From Aneurinibacillus soli (GTDB lineage Bacteria; Bacillota; Bacilli; Aneurinibacillales; Aneurinibacillaceae), in the NCBI RefSeq assembly GCF_002355375.1, contig NZ_AP017312.1, positions 2,435,001 to 2,499,000 of the forward strand: a DNA stretch of 64,000 nt, read 5' to 3'. Positions 41,464-50,113 of the stretch are shown here, piece after piece. Positions within the stretch are counted from its first letter, which is position 1; each line of letters starts with the position of its first letter. Below the pieces are notes generated by a model. It searched no databases and was not told the DNA's origin. It was given only the letters and a program-made list of their open reading frames with translations. The translations under genes were made by a program, and so were the position numbers.

Positions 41464-42713
41464 GATTTCACCGTGATCCAATCACTGTAGCAGAAGCCCA
41501 GCAGCGCATTCTGGCCCATATAACACAGGGAGACATCGAAAAAATCCCCCTGTTCGAAAGCGAAGGACGCCGTCTGGCAGAAGCGATTATCGCGACCAGC
41601 GATGTGCCGCACTTCAGTAAATCACCATATGACGGATTTGCCGTACGCTCCGCTGACACCACAGGAGCAAGCATACATAACCCAATCGAACTCGAAGTCA
41701 TAGGAGCCATCGCCTGTGGAGATGCCCCAGACTTTTGTGTAGAAGTCGGCCAGGCCGCACGCATTATGACTGGAGCCGCCATTCCTCAAGGGGCAGATTG
41801 TGTCATCATGTTCGAGATGACAAGTGAGAACGAAGCGCGTGTCGATCGAATTGTCGGGATCAAAAAAGAAATGAAGCCAGGCGAAAACATCGTTTTTCAG
41901 GGGGAAGAAACGAAAACAGGCACCCGTTTAATCGAAGTAGGTACACGAATCGGGCCAGGTGAGATGGCGATTCTTGCGACATTCGGCTATGCGCATGTTC
42001 CCGTCTATCGCCTGCCGCGCGTCGGCATTCTTGCTACCGGATCAGAGCTTTTGCGCCCGGAAGATGAACTTACATACGGCAAAATTCGGAACAGTAACAG
42101 CTATATGACCGCAAGCCAGGTTCGTCAGGCAGGAGGGATTCCGATCCTGTATGGCAATCTGGAAGATGATTCTGATCTTGCGGTCGCAAAAGTGCAGCAG
42201 ATTTTATCCGAGACCGACTTCCTTATTACATCCGGTGGCGTGTCCGTTGGGGATTTTGATGTAATGGTCGACGTATTTACCCGACTTGATGCCGATCTAC
42301 TATTCAATAAAATCAAAATGCGTCCAGGCAGTGTCACATCCACTGCTCGGGTTGGACAGCAATTTATTTTCGGTCTGTCTGGCAATCCAGGTGCCTGCTT
42401 CGTCGGATTCGAGCTATTTGTTCGTCCAGCGCTACATGCACTACAAGGTAAATCGCAGACGGCACTACCAGAGATGCAAGCGAAGCTTGGAATCGATATG
42501 AAAAAACCATCACCGTTCACCCGTTATGTGCGCAGCTCCTGGACAATTGAGCAGGGCGAGATAGTCGTGCGTCCGGTCGGTATGGATAAGTCGGGTGTGG
42601 TCACCAACATTACAGATGCGAACTGTCTCATGTGTATTCCAGCAGGTGGAGCGGGGGCAGCAGCAGGTGATCTCGTCACCATTCTGCCTCTTCCGTATCG
42701 TGCTGGAGAATAG
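41460..42713 (+). CDS. moeA: Molybdopterin molybdenumtransferase
   Basis: A 417-residue MoeA that inserts molybdate into adenylylated molybdopterin. Motifs include SPYDGFAVRSADT, GAAIPQGADCVIMFE, TGSELL, SGGVSVGDFDVM and FGLSGNPGACFVGFELFVRP. It starts with ATG overlapping the mobA stop (ATGA) and has AAGGAAGAG upstream. Length is normal. Confidence 0.95.
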   Translation: MRFHRDPITVAEAQQRILAHITQGDIEKIPLFESEGRRLAEAIIATSDVPHFSKSPYDGFAVRSADTTGASIHNPIELEVIGAIACGDAPDFCVEVGQAARIMTGAAIPQGADCVIMFEMTSENEARVDRIVGIKKEMKPGENIVFQGEETKTGTRLIEVGTRIGPGEMAILATFGYAHVPVYRLPRVGILATGSELLRPEDELTYGKIRNSNSYMTASQVRQAGGIPILYGNLEDDSDLAVAKVQQILSETDFLITSGGVSVGDFDVMVDVFTRLDADLLFNKIKMRPGSVTSTARVGQQFIFGLSGNPGACFVGFELFVRPALHALQGKSQTALPEMQAKLGIDMKKPSPFTRYVRSSWTIEQGEIVVRPVGMDKSGVVTNITDANCLMCIPAGGAGAAAGDLVTILPLPYRAGE

Positions 42714-42724
42714 GAGAGATAAAC

Positions 42725-43231
42725 ATGAGAACTCCCCCCATCTTGCAGGTTGTCGGCTACTCAAACAGCGGGAAAACAACCTTGCTATGCAAATTGATTG
42801 CTGACCTATCAAGTCGAGGTATACGCATTGGCACGATCAAGCATGATGCACATACATTCGAAGTGGACAAGCCGGGTAAAGATACGTTCCGACACCGGGA
42901 AGCGGGTGCACATGTTGTCTCGATCACATCCGCTGATAAAACGGCGATCATGATTCAGGAGCATCGCTCAATCGAACAGTTGCTTCCGTATTACAGCGAA
43001 GTCGACCTGGTACTAATTGAAGGATACAAATTTGCCACCTATCCTAAATTTGTCGTACTTCGTGAGTCTTCTCACGCGACGCTGCTGGAAGATGTTACGG
43101 ATATAGAATCTGTGGTGACATGGGATGGCATACTTGTTGAACATCATCCTTGCTACGATATTAACGATGTAGCAGGAATCATCTCACACATTATGACCTG
43201 GCTCAAACAAAAAGAGGAGGAATCCCGTTGA
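42725..43231 (+). CDS. mobB: Molybdopterin-guanine dinucleotide biosynthesis protein B
   Basis: A 168-residue P-loop GTPase accessory to MobA. Walker A is GYSNSGKTTL; IGTIKHDAHTFEVDKPGKDTFRHREAGA and LVLIEGYK are family motifs. The ATG follows AGGAGAG. It overlaps moaE by 4 nt. Confidence 0.94.
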   Translation: MRTPPILQVVGYSNSGKTTLLCKLIADLSSRGIRIGTIKHDAHTFEVDKPGKDTFRHREAGAHVVSITSADKTAIMIQEHRSIEQLLPYYSEVDLVLIEGYKFATYPKFVVLRESSHATLLEDVTDIESVVTWDGILVEHHPCYDINDVAGIISHIMTWLKQKEEESR

Positions 43232-43695
43232 ATTTATTTGAAATTACAGAGACACCGATTGCAGTGGAGTCGGTGATGAATAAAGTCGTACATCCGAACT
43301 GTGGCGCCATTAACCTGTTCGTCGGAACGGTTCGTGAGCTGACAAAAGGCAAAAAAACGCTGTATCTCGAATACGCCGCTTATAAGGAAATGGCTGAGAA
43401 GCAGCTTGCCCGAATCGGGGAGGAGATTACCGAGCGCTGTCCCGAAGCGCTTGTCGCGATCACTCATCGGATCGGACGCCTTGAGATTAGCGACATCGCG
43501 GTTGTGATCGCTGTCGCGACCCCACACCGTGCCGACTCGTATGAATACTCACGGTATGCGATCGAACGCATTAAAGAAATCGTCCCTATCTGGAAGAAAG
43601 AGCACTGGGAAACCGGCGAAGCATGGATTGGAGACCAGAAAGAAATAACCGCCTATCCGACAGGAAAGCCGGAATGTGCGACTGGAGAGGAGTAA
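43228..43695 (+). CDS. moaE: Molybdopterin synthase catalytic subunit
   Basis: A 155-residue MoaE. It converts precursor Z (cPMP) to molybdopterin using sulfur carried by MoaD. GAINLFVGTVRE near the N-terminus, YEYSRYAIERIKEIVPIWKKEHWETGE with its active-site lysines, and WI are typical. TTG is the start codon, overlapping the mobB stop, with a strong AGGAGG. moaD follows after 3 nt. Confidence 0.94.
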   Translation: MNLFEITETPIAVESVMNKVVHPNCGAINLFVGTVRELTKGKKTLYLEYAAYKEMAEKQLARIGEEITERCPEALVAITHRIGRLEISDIAVVIAVATPHRADSYEYSRYAIERIKEIVPIWKKEHWETGEAWIGDQKEITAYPTGKPECATGEE

Positions 43696-43698
43696 CAA

Positions 43699-43941
43699 AT
43701 GATTACCATCAAACTATTCGCTGCGATGGCAGAAGAAGCTGGACTGGAGAATATACAGATTCCTTATCAGAAGGGGCTGACAACAGAAGATGTAAAACAA
43801 TGGCTTATAGACGCTTATCCCATACTTGCTGCCAGGGTTCCGGCTGCGATGGTCGCAGTCAATCAAACGTTTGTCCCGACTGAGCATATACTGATAGACG
43901 AAGATGAAGTTGCTTTCATTCCACCGGTAAGTGGAGGCTGA
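43699..43941 (+). CDS. moaD: Molybdopterin synthase sulfur carrier subunit
   Basis: An 80-residue ubiquitin-fold protein ending in the required Gly-Gly (PPVSGG), which becomes the thiocarboxylate. It directly follows moaE. moaA and moaC are not in the window. Confidence 0.94.
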   Translation: MITIKLFAAMAEEAGLENIQIPYQKGLTTEDVKQWLIDAYPILAARVPAAMVAVNQTFVPTEHILIDEDEVAFIPPVSGG

Positions 43942-43946
43942 TTAAT

Positions 43947-45428
43947 TTGTTACGTGGATTAATCATAAATATTGCTATTTTTACATCCATTCTTTTTGTG
44001 TTTAGTCACTTATTTAAAAATAGCATTCCCTCTTTACGTTCTCCGTTGAACGTAAAGTTACGCGTAGGGATAGGACAGGGACTTTTTGGGACTTCCCTTA
44101 TGTTTTTTACCATCCCTGTTACTTCAACTACTATTGCAGACCTTCGACATCTTTCTATCGTTACAGCTGCCTATTTTGGAGGGCTTCCTGCTGCGTTACT
44201 AACAGGAAGTATAATTAGTATATCTCGCATTTTACTGTTCGGAGGAATTACCAAGGCTTCTATCGTTGGGTGTGCGAATTCCCTTATTATGGGCCTGCTA
44301 TGTGGTATCATAGCTCAAAACGTACAAAACACGAGAAAAAAATGGATGCTCATGAACGTGGTATGTATATTCATTATTTTCGCATCCTTTGCTATTCTCA
44401 TTCCGAATCGGCAACTTTTATATACCATTTTCCTGTATTATGGATTTTCCTCGATACTAGGAGCTCTTTTTGCAGGGTTTTTACTTCAATATCTTCTACG
44501 AACAAACCGCATAGACAAAAAGTTAAAAGAGAGTGAAGAAAGAATCCGTCGTCTCGTAGAATTACTTCCAGATGCCCTTGTTGTTCATACGAATGGAACC
44601 ATTGTATACGCTAATAAAGTAGCGCAACAATTATTAGCAGGTTCAGAGGCGTGTTCAATCATAGAAAAAAAGGTTCTCGACTTTGTTCACCCAGATTCGA
44701 TTGAGACCTTTACGCAACGTATAAAAGGGTTACACACTGCTGAATATGTATCTATGGGTCTACTAGAAGAAAAATTAGTCACACTTGATCAAAGAGTCTT
44801 TCATGCTGAAGTCGCTTCCTCTATTTTCTACCAAGGAAATCCTTCTGTCTTAACGGTATTCCGGGATATATCCGAGCGTAAAATGGCGGAGCAAAAGTTA
44901 AAAGAGGCAAACCATCAGCTAGTACTTCTTTCATCCAGAGATGGTCTTACGGGTATCGCAAATCGACGTATTTTTGATGAGACACTCGAAAGAGAATGGC
45001 GTACATGTCAACGGGAACAAGTTCCTTTATCCCTTATCATGTTTGATATTGATCATTTCAAACTATACAATGACACATACGGGCACGGCGGAGGAGATGA
45101 ATGTTTAAAGAAAGTAGCGGCAGCAGCCGAGAAAATTGTGCAACGTCCCGATGATTTGGTAGCCCGTTATGGAGGAGAAGAATTTACCATTATTTTACCA
45201 AATACTGATGAAACAGGAGCTTTTCTTATAGCAGAACGTGTACGCTCCTGTATTGAATCGCTGCAAATTCCCCATGCGAGTTCCCCGGTAAGCTCAGTCG
45301 TTACTAGTAGTGTAGGAGTAGCAACATGTACGCCTTCAGCTACTGAAAGCGCTGAAGCTTTATTGAAACGGGCCGACCAAGCTCTATACGTAGCTAAAAA
45401 TAATGGACGAAATCGTGTTGTCCAATAA
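43947..45428 (+). CDS. Membrane diguanylate cyclase with 5TM sensor and PAS domain
   Basis: A 493-residue protein. Residues 1-185 have five or six membrane helices resembling 5TMR-LYT sensors, residues about 190-315 a PAS domain, then a GGDEF domain with the active motif GGEEF (ARYGGEEFTII) and FDIDHFKLYNDTYGH. It should make c-di-GMP. TTG at 43947 is the start, with GGAGG 8 nt before it, only 5 nt after moaD. It may be co-transcribed with the cofactor operon, an unusual neighbour. A strong terminator follows. Confidence 0.88.
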   Translation: MLRGLIINIAIFTSILFVFSHLFKNSIPSLRSPLNVKLRVGIGQGLFGTSLMFFTIPVTSTTIADLRHLSIVTAAYFGGLPAALLTGSIISISRILLFGGITKASIVGCANSLIMGLLCGIIAQNVQNTRKKWMLMNVVCIFIIFASFAILIPNRQLLYTIFLYYGFSSILGALFAGFLLQYLLRTNRIDKKLKESEERIRRLVELLPDALVVHTNGTIVYANKVAQQLLAGSEACSIIEKKVLDFVHPDSIETFTQRIKGLHTAEYVSMGLLEEKLVTLDQRVFHAEVASSIFYQGNPSVLTVFRDISERKMAEQKLKEANHQLVLLSSRDGLTGIANRRIFDETLEREWRTCQREQVPLSLIMFDIDHFKLYNDTYGHGGGDECLKKVAAAAEKIVQRPDDLVARYGGEEFTIILPNTDETGAFLIAERVRSCIESLQIPHASSPVSSVVTSSVGVATCTPSATESAEALLKRADQALYVAKNNGRNRVVQ

Positions 45429-45447
45429 TGGTCCATTTATTTTACGC

Positions 45448-45495
45448 AACCAGGCCCAATTCCTTTACTCCAAGGAATTGGGCCTGGTTCTTTTT
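45448..45495 (+). terminator. Terminator after the diguanylate cyclase gene
   Basis: An 18-bp perfect stem (45448-45465 with 45472-45489) with a 6-nt loop and CTTTTT. Confidence 0.93.
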
Positions 45496-45531
45496 CTACG
45501 TGCAAAATGCTACTGCTTAATCGAATCCTCA

Positions 45532-45540
45532 TGGTATAAT
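45532..45540 (+). promoter_or_regulatory. Extended -10 promoter of the ABC exporter operon
   Basis: TGG precedes TATAAT at 45535-45540, about 30 nt before the first start codon of the operon. No good -35 is seen, as allowed for extended -10 promoters. Confidence 0.5.
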
Positions 45541-45571
45541 TACCCTATACCGTTAGGGGGGAATCTTGTAC

Positions 45572-46096
45572 ATGGACTATTATTTTCAAATATGTGCGAC
45601 CGAGCGCTATCAGGAGAAGTACATTACCTTCTTACTCCAACATCATAAGGAATTAAATCTTCCCTATCCATTTCCGGTTTTGCTCAGTTTTATGGCAAGT
45701 CCCGTTCTGATGCAGGGGGAAGCGGTGCTTTGCTTTAATCCTGACTATGAGGTAATCGGAGCACTTAGCTATATATATGGAACCGGCGATCACAATTATC
45801 AAGATACTCATATCGTACAAATCCAAGCGGTATTTCTCGTAGATGAACGTCGCAAAACTCGCCTGTTTCTTGAAGGCTTACAATTTCTTACGCAATACAT
45901 CGCCCAACTGGATCGGAAAGTAACAGAATTTCGCTTCTGGACGCCCGCCAAAAGAGATCTTCGGAGACTGTTTGCCAAGCTCGCGGAGCGAACAGCTACG
46001 AGGGAAACTGATTTGGGTCTGATTGATGAATATCGTGCGCCGTTTTCACAGTGGCATACGTATGGCATGCGCTTTCGTCATGAATCGTATTTTTGA
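45572..46096 (+). CDS. Unknown protein, paralogue of the gene at 48293 (possibly GNAT-like)
   Basis: A 174-residue soluble protein. The segment VQIQAVFLVDERRKTRLFLEGLQFL followed by EFRFWTPAKRDLRRLFAKLAERT is patterned like the second half of GNAT acyltransferases. It matches the protein at 48293 in the same places (RLFVKGFHYL, RTFQFYALADN). The family is not recognised with confidence. ATG at 45572 follows GGGGGG. It is the first gene of a three-gene operon with an ABC exporter. Confidence 0.6.
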   Translation: MDYYFQICATERYQEKYITFLLQHHKELNLPYPFPVLLSFMASPVLMQGEAVLCFNPDYEVIGALSYIYGTGDHNYQDTHIVQIQAVFLVDERRKTRLFLEGLQFLTQYIAQLDRKVTEFRFWTPAKRDLRRLFAKLAERTATRETDLGLIDEYRAPFSQWHTYGMRFRHESYF

Positions 46097-46116
46097 TCCT
46101 GGAGAGGGAGCCCGAC

Positions 46117-48276
46117 ATGTTGAGTGTGATTAAAAATCTATTTAGCTATATGCGTCCGTATAAGTGGCTGACGTTTCTCTTTTTCTTTAGCCTGTTTCTC
46201 GATCTCGCCTTCGTTTCTTTAGCTCCTTTAAGCCTTAAATTTATGGTGGACAATGCGATTGTGCCAAAGGATATCGATCGCTTCTATTTAATTCTCACGG
46301 TGCTTTGTGTTGCAGGCTTTATTGGCTGTAGCGCCGGTATTGCAAGTGACTATGCGTTAGCCAAACTGAGTGCACGCGTACAGAAGGACTTACGAACCCG
46401 CTTATTTACCCATCTCCAGCATGTAAACATTCGTTTCTTCCAGAAAAGCCACTCCGCTGATCTCGTTTCCTATTTTTCTGTCGACTTGCCGGCCATTGAT
46501 AGAGCGATGCATGTCATTCTTACAATTGGAATCCAGTCATTGTCCGTCGTTATTATCACAATCGCCGTGTTGTTTTATTTACAATGGAGTATGGCCGTAT
46601 GCATTCTGATAGGCGCGGTTGTGATTTTTATCGGACCTTATGTACTCGGTGGGCGAGCGCAAGCGATCAATGCTGATTATAAAGAACAGTTTTCCTTAAT
46701 GACTGGCGCTGTGCAGGAAAATAGTAAAGCGCAAAAGGTCATCAAAGGTTTCAATTTACAGCAGGCAATGATCGACAAGTTTACTGTAAGACTGCAATCC
46801 TTATTTGTAATCCAGTACAAGCAAAATGTGATTAGTGCGAAACTGGAGCGTATCCCGATGATTAGTATGCTTCTGATCAACTTTACTATCATTGGGCTTG
46901 GCTCCTATTTGGCGCTTTACGGTCATATTACCGTGGGGGCACTCGTTGCCTTTTTTACGATGTATACATCAATGGGGAATTCGGTGTTCAACTTGACGTT
47001 CACCATCCCAACGTTTGCAGATGCTTCAGTCAGTATGAAACGCATTCAACAGTTGCTAGACGAGCAACTAGAAGCGAATGGTAGCGTGCCACTTCGAGTA
47101 CTGGAAAATCAGCAGCCCGATATTCACTTCGATCACGTTACGTTCGGCTATAACGAGGAGCAAACAGTGTTAAAGCAAATCGATCTGCATATTCCAAAAG
47201 GATCAACAGCAGCTTTCGTTGGCTCTAGCGGTTCTGGCAAAAGCACGATGGTCCAGCTCATTCTCGGTTTCTATGAGCCGAACGAGGGGCAGATTCGAAT
47301 CAACGGTAGTAGCCTGCAAGATATGGACCGTCGTTCTGTACGAGAGCAAATCGGCATCGTGTTTCAAGACAACTTCCTATTTCGGGGAACGATTCTAGAC
47401 AACATTCGCATTAGTAAACCAGAAGCCAGATTGGATGAAGTGATCGAAGCAGCCAAACGGGCAGAAATTGATGAATTTATCCAAAGCTTACCGAATGGAT
47501 ATCAAACCGAGGTTCTGGATGACGGGAGCAACTTTTCTGGCGGTCAACGACAACGGATAGCCATCGCTCGTGCCATACTGCGGAATCCTCCGATTTTGTT
47601 GCTAGACGAAGCAACCTCTGCGCTAGACCCGATCTCGGAAGCTTCGATTAATCAGACATTTGCTGAATTATCGCGTAATCGGACGGTGATTACCGTCACG
47701 CACCGCCTGTCTTCCATAACCGACGTGGACCAAATCTTCGTGTTCGATCAGGGAAGAGTAGTGGACAGCGGCAGCCATCAACAAATGCTACTGAACGGAG
47801 GATTCTATAAAGAACTCTGGGAGAAGCAGAGCGGACTATCCATATCGCAGAGCGGGCAAGAAGCAAGTATTGATGCGGAACGGTTGGCGAAGCTTCCTTT
47901 CTTCCGTGATATGGATGGAGAAGTACTGAAGGAAATCAAGGATTTGTTCAATACAGAAACGTTCGTCGCCGGACAATCGATCATTCATGAAGGGGACATA
48001 GGGGAAAAGTTTTATTTGATTGCTCGCGGAAGAGTGGAGGTTACCAAACGATCTCCCGATACGGAAGGGGGGCAAGTTCGGCTGGCTGTTCTGGAAGACG
48101 GCGATCATTTCGGGGAAATCGCACTGCTGGAGAATGTTCCGCGAACCGCGAATGTAACAGCCTTGACGCCTTGCATTCTTCTAACTCTGCAACGCAAAGT
48201 ACTCTATTATGTCCTGTCTCAATATCCTGAGATTAATTTCCGCATAAGGCAGAAAATAAAGGAACGAAAACAGTAG
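46117..48276 (+). CDS. ABC exporter with C-terminal cyclic-nucleotide-binding domain
   Basis: A 719-residue half-transporter fusion. Residues about 10-310 are a six-helix ABC membrane domain. The nucleotide-binding domain shows Walker A GSSGSGKST, signature FSGGQRQRIAIARAIL and Walker B ILLLDEATSALD. From about 590 a cNMP-binding domain has the phosphate-binding cassette FGEIALLENVPRTANV, with the Glu and Arg that contact the cyclic phosphate. There is no C39 peptidase domain. ATG at 46117 follows GGAGAGGGAG. It is sandwiched between two paralogous unknown genes and precedes a small peptide gene, so the cargo may be a peptide or acylated product. Confidence 0.85.
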   Translation: MLSVIKNLFSYMRPYKWLTFLFFFSLFLDLAFVSLAPLSLKFMVDNAIVPKDIDRFYLILTVLCVAGFIGCSAGIASDYALAKLSARVQKDLRTRLFTHLQHVNIRFFQKSHSADLVSYFSVDLPAIDRAMHVILTIGIQSLSVVIITIAVLFYLQWSMAVCILIGAVVIFIGPYVLGGRAQAINADYKEQFSLMTGAVQENSKAQKVIKGFNLQQAMIDKFTVRLQSLFVIQYKQNVISAKLERIPMISMLLINFTIIGLGSYLALYGHITVGALVAFFTMYTSMGNSVFNLTFTIPTFADASVSMKRIQQLLDEQLEANGSVPLRVLENQQPDIHFDHVTFGYNEEQTVLKQIDLHIPKGSTAAFVGSSGSGKSTMVQLILGFYEPNEGQIRINGSSLQDMDRRSVREQIGIVFQDNFLFRGTILDNIRISKPEARLDEVIEAAKRAEIDEFIQSLPNGYQTEVLDDGSNFSGGQRQRIAIARAILRNPPILLLDEATSALDPISEASINQTFAELSRNRTVITVTHRLSSITDVDQIFVFDQGRVVDSGSHQQMLLNGGFYKELWEKQSGLSISQSGQEASIDAERLAKLPFFRDMDGEVLKEIKDLFNTETFVAGQSIIHEGDIGEKFYLIARGRVEVTKRSPDTEGGQVRLAVLEDGDHFGEIALLENVPRTANVTALTPCILLTLQRKVLYYVLSQYPEINFRIRQKIKERKQ

Positions 48277-48292
48277 GGGAGTGTTGAAACCG

Positions 48293-48808
48293 ATGGCAGT
48301 CCATTACCGAGTCTGTAAAAATGATGAAGACTTTGCTGCGTATACTCTTTTTTTCATTCGTCACCGAAAAAATTTCAGCCGCTCATTTTCTCTATCTGAC
48401 GCATTGATGCATACACTAGAAACGATAGGCGCCTCTCACATCATCCTTGTACTCGATCAGATGGATAACACGATTGCCTGGATGAACTACGGCTATGTCA
48501 CAAAAGACTATGAACCGCACCCAGACGGTGAGATCGCCTTCGTTGATTCCGTGATTATGACAGAGACTCATCGCGGTAGCCGTCTGTTTGTCAAAGGCTT
48601 CCATTACCTGGTGAATCATATAAATGAAGAAAATCGTCACGTACGCACATTCCAATTTTATGCCCTTGCCGACAATACCTATTTGACCAAACTCTATTCC
48701 AAATTCGCCGATATCATAGGGCAGCGAGATGGGTATCATGGGAGAGAGAACATTTTCTCCGCCGACTTCCCCCGGCTGCTGCGGTATTTAAATCGGGCAC
48801 AAAAGTAG
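48293..48808 (+). CDS. Unknown protein, paralogue of the gene at 45572 (possibly GNAT-like)
   Basis: A 171-residue soluble protein sharing order and motifs with the protein at 45572 (FVDSVIMTETHRGSRLFVKGFHYLV then FQFYALADNTYLTKLYSKFADI). ATG at 48293 is taken with AGGGGAG upstream; GTG 48281 and TTG 48284 are too near that site. It follows the exporter by 16 nt. Two diverged copies around one transporter suggest a shared modifying or recruiting role for the exported substrate; this is inference. Confidence 0.6.
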   Translation: MAVHYRVCKNDEDFAAYTLFFIRHRKNFSRSFSLSDALMHTLETIGASHIILVLDQMDNTIAWMNYGYVTKDYEPHPDGEIAFVDSVIMTETHRGSRLFVKGFHYLVNHINEENRHVRTFQFYALADNTYLTKLYSKFADIIGQRDGYHGRENIFSADFPRLLRYLNRAQK

Positions 48809-48810
48809 GC

Positions 48811-48839
48811 TTGACGCATTATTTTCCAATTGATATTCT
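48811..48839 (+). promoter_or_regulatory. Promoter of the 45-residue peptide gene
   Basis: TTGACG (48811-48816), 17 nt, TATTCT (48834-48839). It lies just after the stop of the paralogue gene and gives the peptide its own transcript. Confidence 0.5.
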
Positions 48840-48883
48840 GGAAATGTAGTAATAAATTATCTATTTAGAAAGGAGGAATTGAA

Positions 48884-49021
48884 ATGTTTCCAACAAGATC
48901 ACCCTTTAATGGAAAAGGCGGAGGTGGAAGAGGACCTCTCTCCATCAAAAAAACCCCTTCGCACACATTCGTACAATTACTCAAGAGTAATGAGCAATTG
49001 AGAGTTTCCACCGTGAAGTAA
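48884..49021 (+). CDS. 45-residue Gly-rich peptide, candidate exported peptide
   Basis: ATG at 48884 follows AAAGGAGG with good spacing. The product has an N-terminal half rich in Gly, Pro and Lys (SPFNGKGGGGRGPL) and a C-terminal half HTFVQLLKSNEQLRVSTVK that may be helical. It has no Cys, no Sec signal and no double-Gly leader in the classic position. It has its own promoter and a very strong terminator, and lies directly downstream of an ABC exporter operon. It could be a precursor peptide or small signal; no family is recognised. Confidence 0.6.
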   Translation: MFPTRSPFNGKGGGGRGPLSIKKTPSHTFVQLLKSNEQLRVSTVK

Positions 49022-49027
49022 ACCATT

Positions 49028-49090
49028 TCCCGTACAACAAAAAGACCTGCCTCCCATGGTCACTGAGGCAGGTCTTTTTATTGTACGGGA
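49028..49090 (+). terminator. Long hairpin terminator after the peptide gene
   Basis: AGACCTGCCTC/GAGGCAGGTCT (49043-49053 with 49065-49075) is followed by TTTTTA. The stem continues outward with TCCCGTACAA/TTGTACGGGA (49028-49037 with 49081-49090), making an unusually long nested inverted repeat that could act on both strands. Confidence 0.88.
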
Positions 49091-49147
49091 ACAAGACAAA
49101 CGAGCTATTGACCCGTCAAGCCTGTTTTATATTTTTTTCGTAATAGT

Positions 49148-49174
49148 AGTCACACATTTGGCGTGTGATTTGTC
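49148..49174 (+). promoter_or_regulatory. Putative ECF41-type promoter of the epimerase gene
   Basis: AGTCACA (49148-49154), 16 nt, TGTC (49171-49174). This is close to the ECF41 promoter form I recall (TGTCACA and CGTC with about 16 nt between). It is located before the epimerase gene that is followed by an ECF41-like sigma gene. Confidence 0.5.
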
Positions 49175-49217
49175 TTTACTTATGATGAACGAAAAAAGTG
49201 TCTGGGAGGTATGGATT

Positions 49218-50069
49218 ATGAAAATTTTTGTTGCTGGTGCAACGGGTGTGATTGGGCGTTCCTTGATTCCTTTATTGGTTCAAGCTGGCCATGAAGTCAC
49301 CGGAATGACGCATCATACATCACACACAAACATGATTGAAGAAATGGGAGCAAAACCACGGGTAGCAGATGCTTTCGATCGGGATGCCATTTTTACTGCA
49401 CTGCATGAGACTCGTCCTGATGTAGTTATCCATCAACTCACATCGTTACATGCGCAGAGTTCGGCGGATAATGCCAAAATTAGAATCGAGGGAACGCGAA
49501 ATCTTGTCGATGCTTCACACTCGGTAGGAGTAAGGCGGATGATTGCCCAAAGCATCTCTTGGGCGTATGAACCAGGCGTAGCCCCTGCTACAGAAGAGGT
49601 TCCATTGGATTTGGACGCACCTATGCCTCGGCAAACGACCATCGCCGGAATTGTGGCCTTAGAGAAAGCGGTCGCAGAAATTCCTGAATCAGTCATCCTT
49701 CGATATGGTACGCTTTACGGACCTGGTACGTGGTATGATGTACATGGAATGATTGCCGAGCAGGTACACAGAAAAGAAATGACAGCGACCGAGGGAGTAA
49801 GCTCTTTCCTTCATGTTGAGGATGCTGCAAGAACGGCCTTCCTCGCGCTAGATTGGCCATCTGGTCCAGTGAACATAGTGGATGACGAGCCAGCTTCAGG
49901 ATCTTTATGGTTACCTGCTTATGCCTCCGCGATCGGCGCACCCGAACCGGCTATCCAAGCCGGGAGCAATCGCGGTGAACGAGGTGCTTCAAACGCTAAG
50001 GCACGTACTCATTATGGCTGGACACCGCTTCATCCTACTTGGCGTGAGGGTTTCAAATGTGTACCCTAG
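49218..50069 (+). CDS. NAD(P)-dependent epimerase/dehydratase
   Basis: A 283-residue extended short-chain dehydrogenase. The Rossmann motif is VAGATGVIGRSLIPLLVQAGHEV at the N-terminus. A Y-x-x-x-K catalytic pair is not obvious, which is common in atypical SDRs. ATG at 49218 follows GGGAGG 8 nt away. Epimerases are one of the three typical partner types of ECF41 sigma genes, and the sigma gene follows after 44 nt. Confidence 0.82.
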   Translation: MKIFVAGATGVIGRSLIPLLVQAGHEVTGMTHHTSHTNMIEEMGAKPRVADAFDRDAIFTALHETRPDVVIHQLTSLHAQSSADNAKIRIEGTRNLVDASHSVGVRRMIAQSISWAYEPGVAPATEEVPLDLDAPMPRQTTIAGIVALEKAVAEIPESVILRYGTLYGPGTWYDVHGMIAEQVHRKEMTATEGVSSFLHVEDAARTAFLALDWPSGPVNIVDDEPASGSLWLPAYASAIGAPEPAIQAGSNRGERGASNAKARTHYGWTPLHPTWREGFKCVP

Positions 50070-50113
50070 ATATAAACGTATCTAGGGTATTTTTCAGCTT
50101 AGGAGGAATTCGA

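Noticed and set aside
43947-45428. Molybdate sensing function for the diguanylate cyclase based on its position
   Set aside because: Its sensor is a 5TM region plus PAS with no molybdate-binding motif; proximity to moaD alone is weak evidence.
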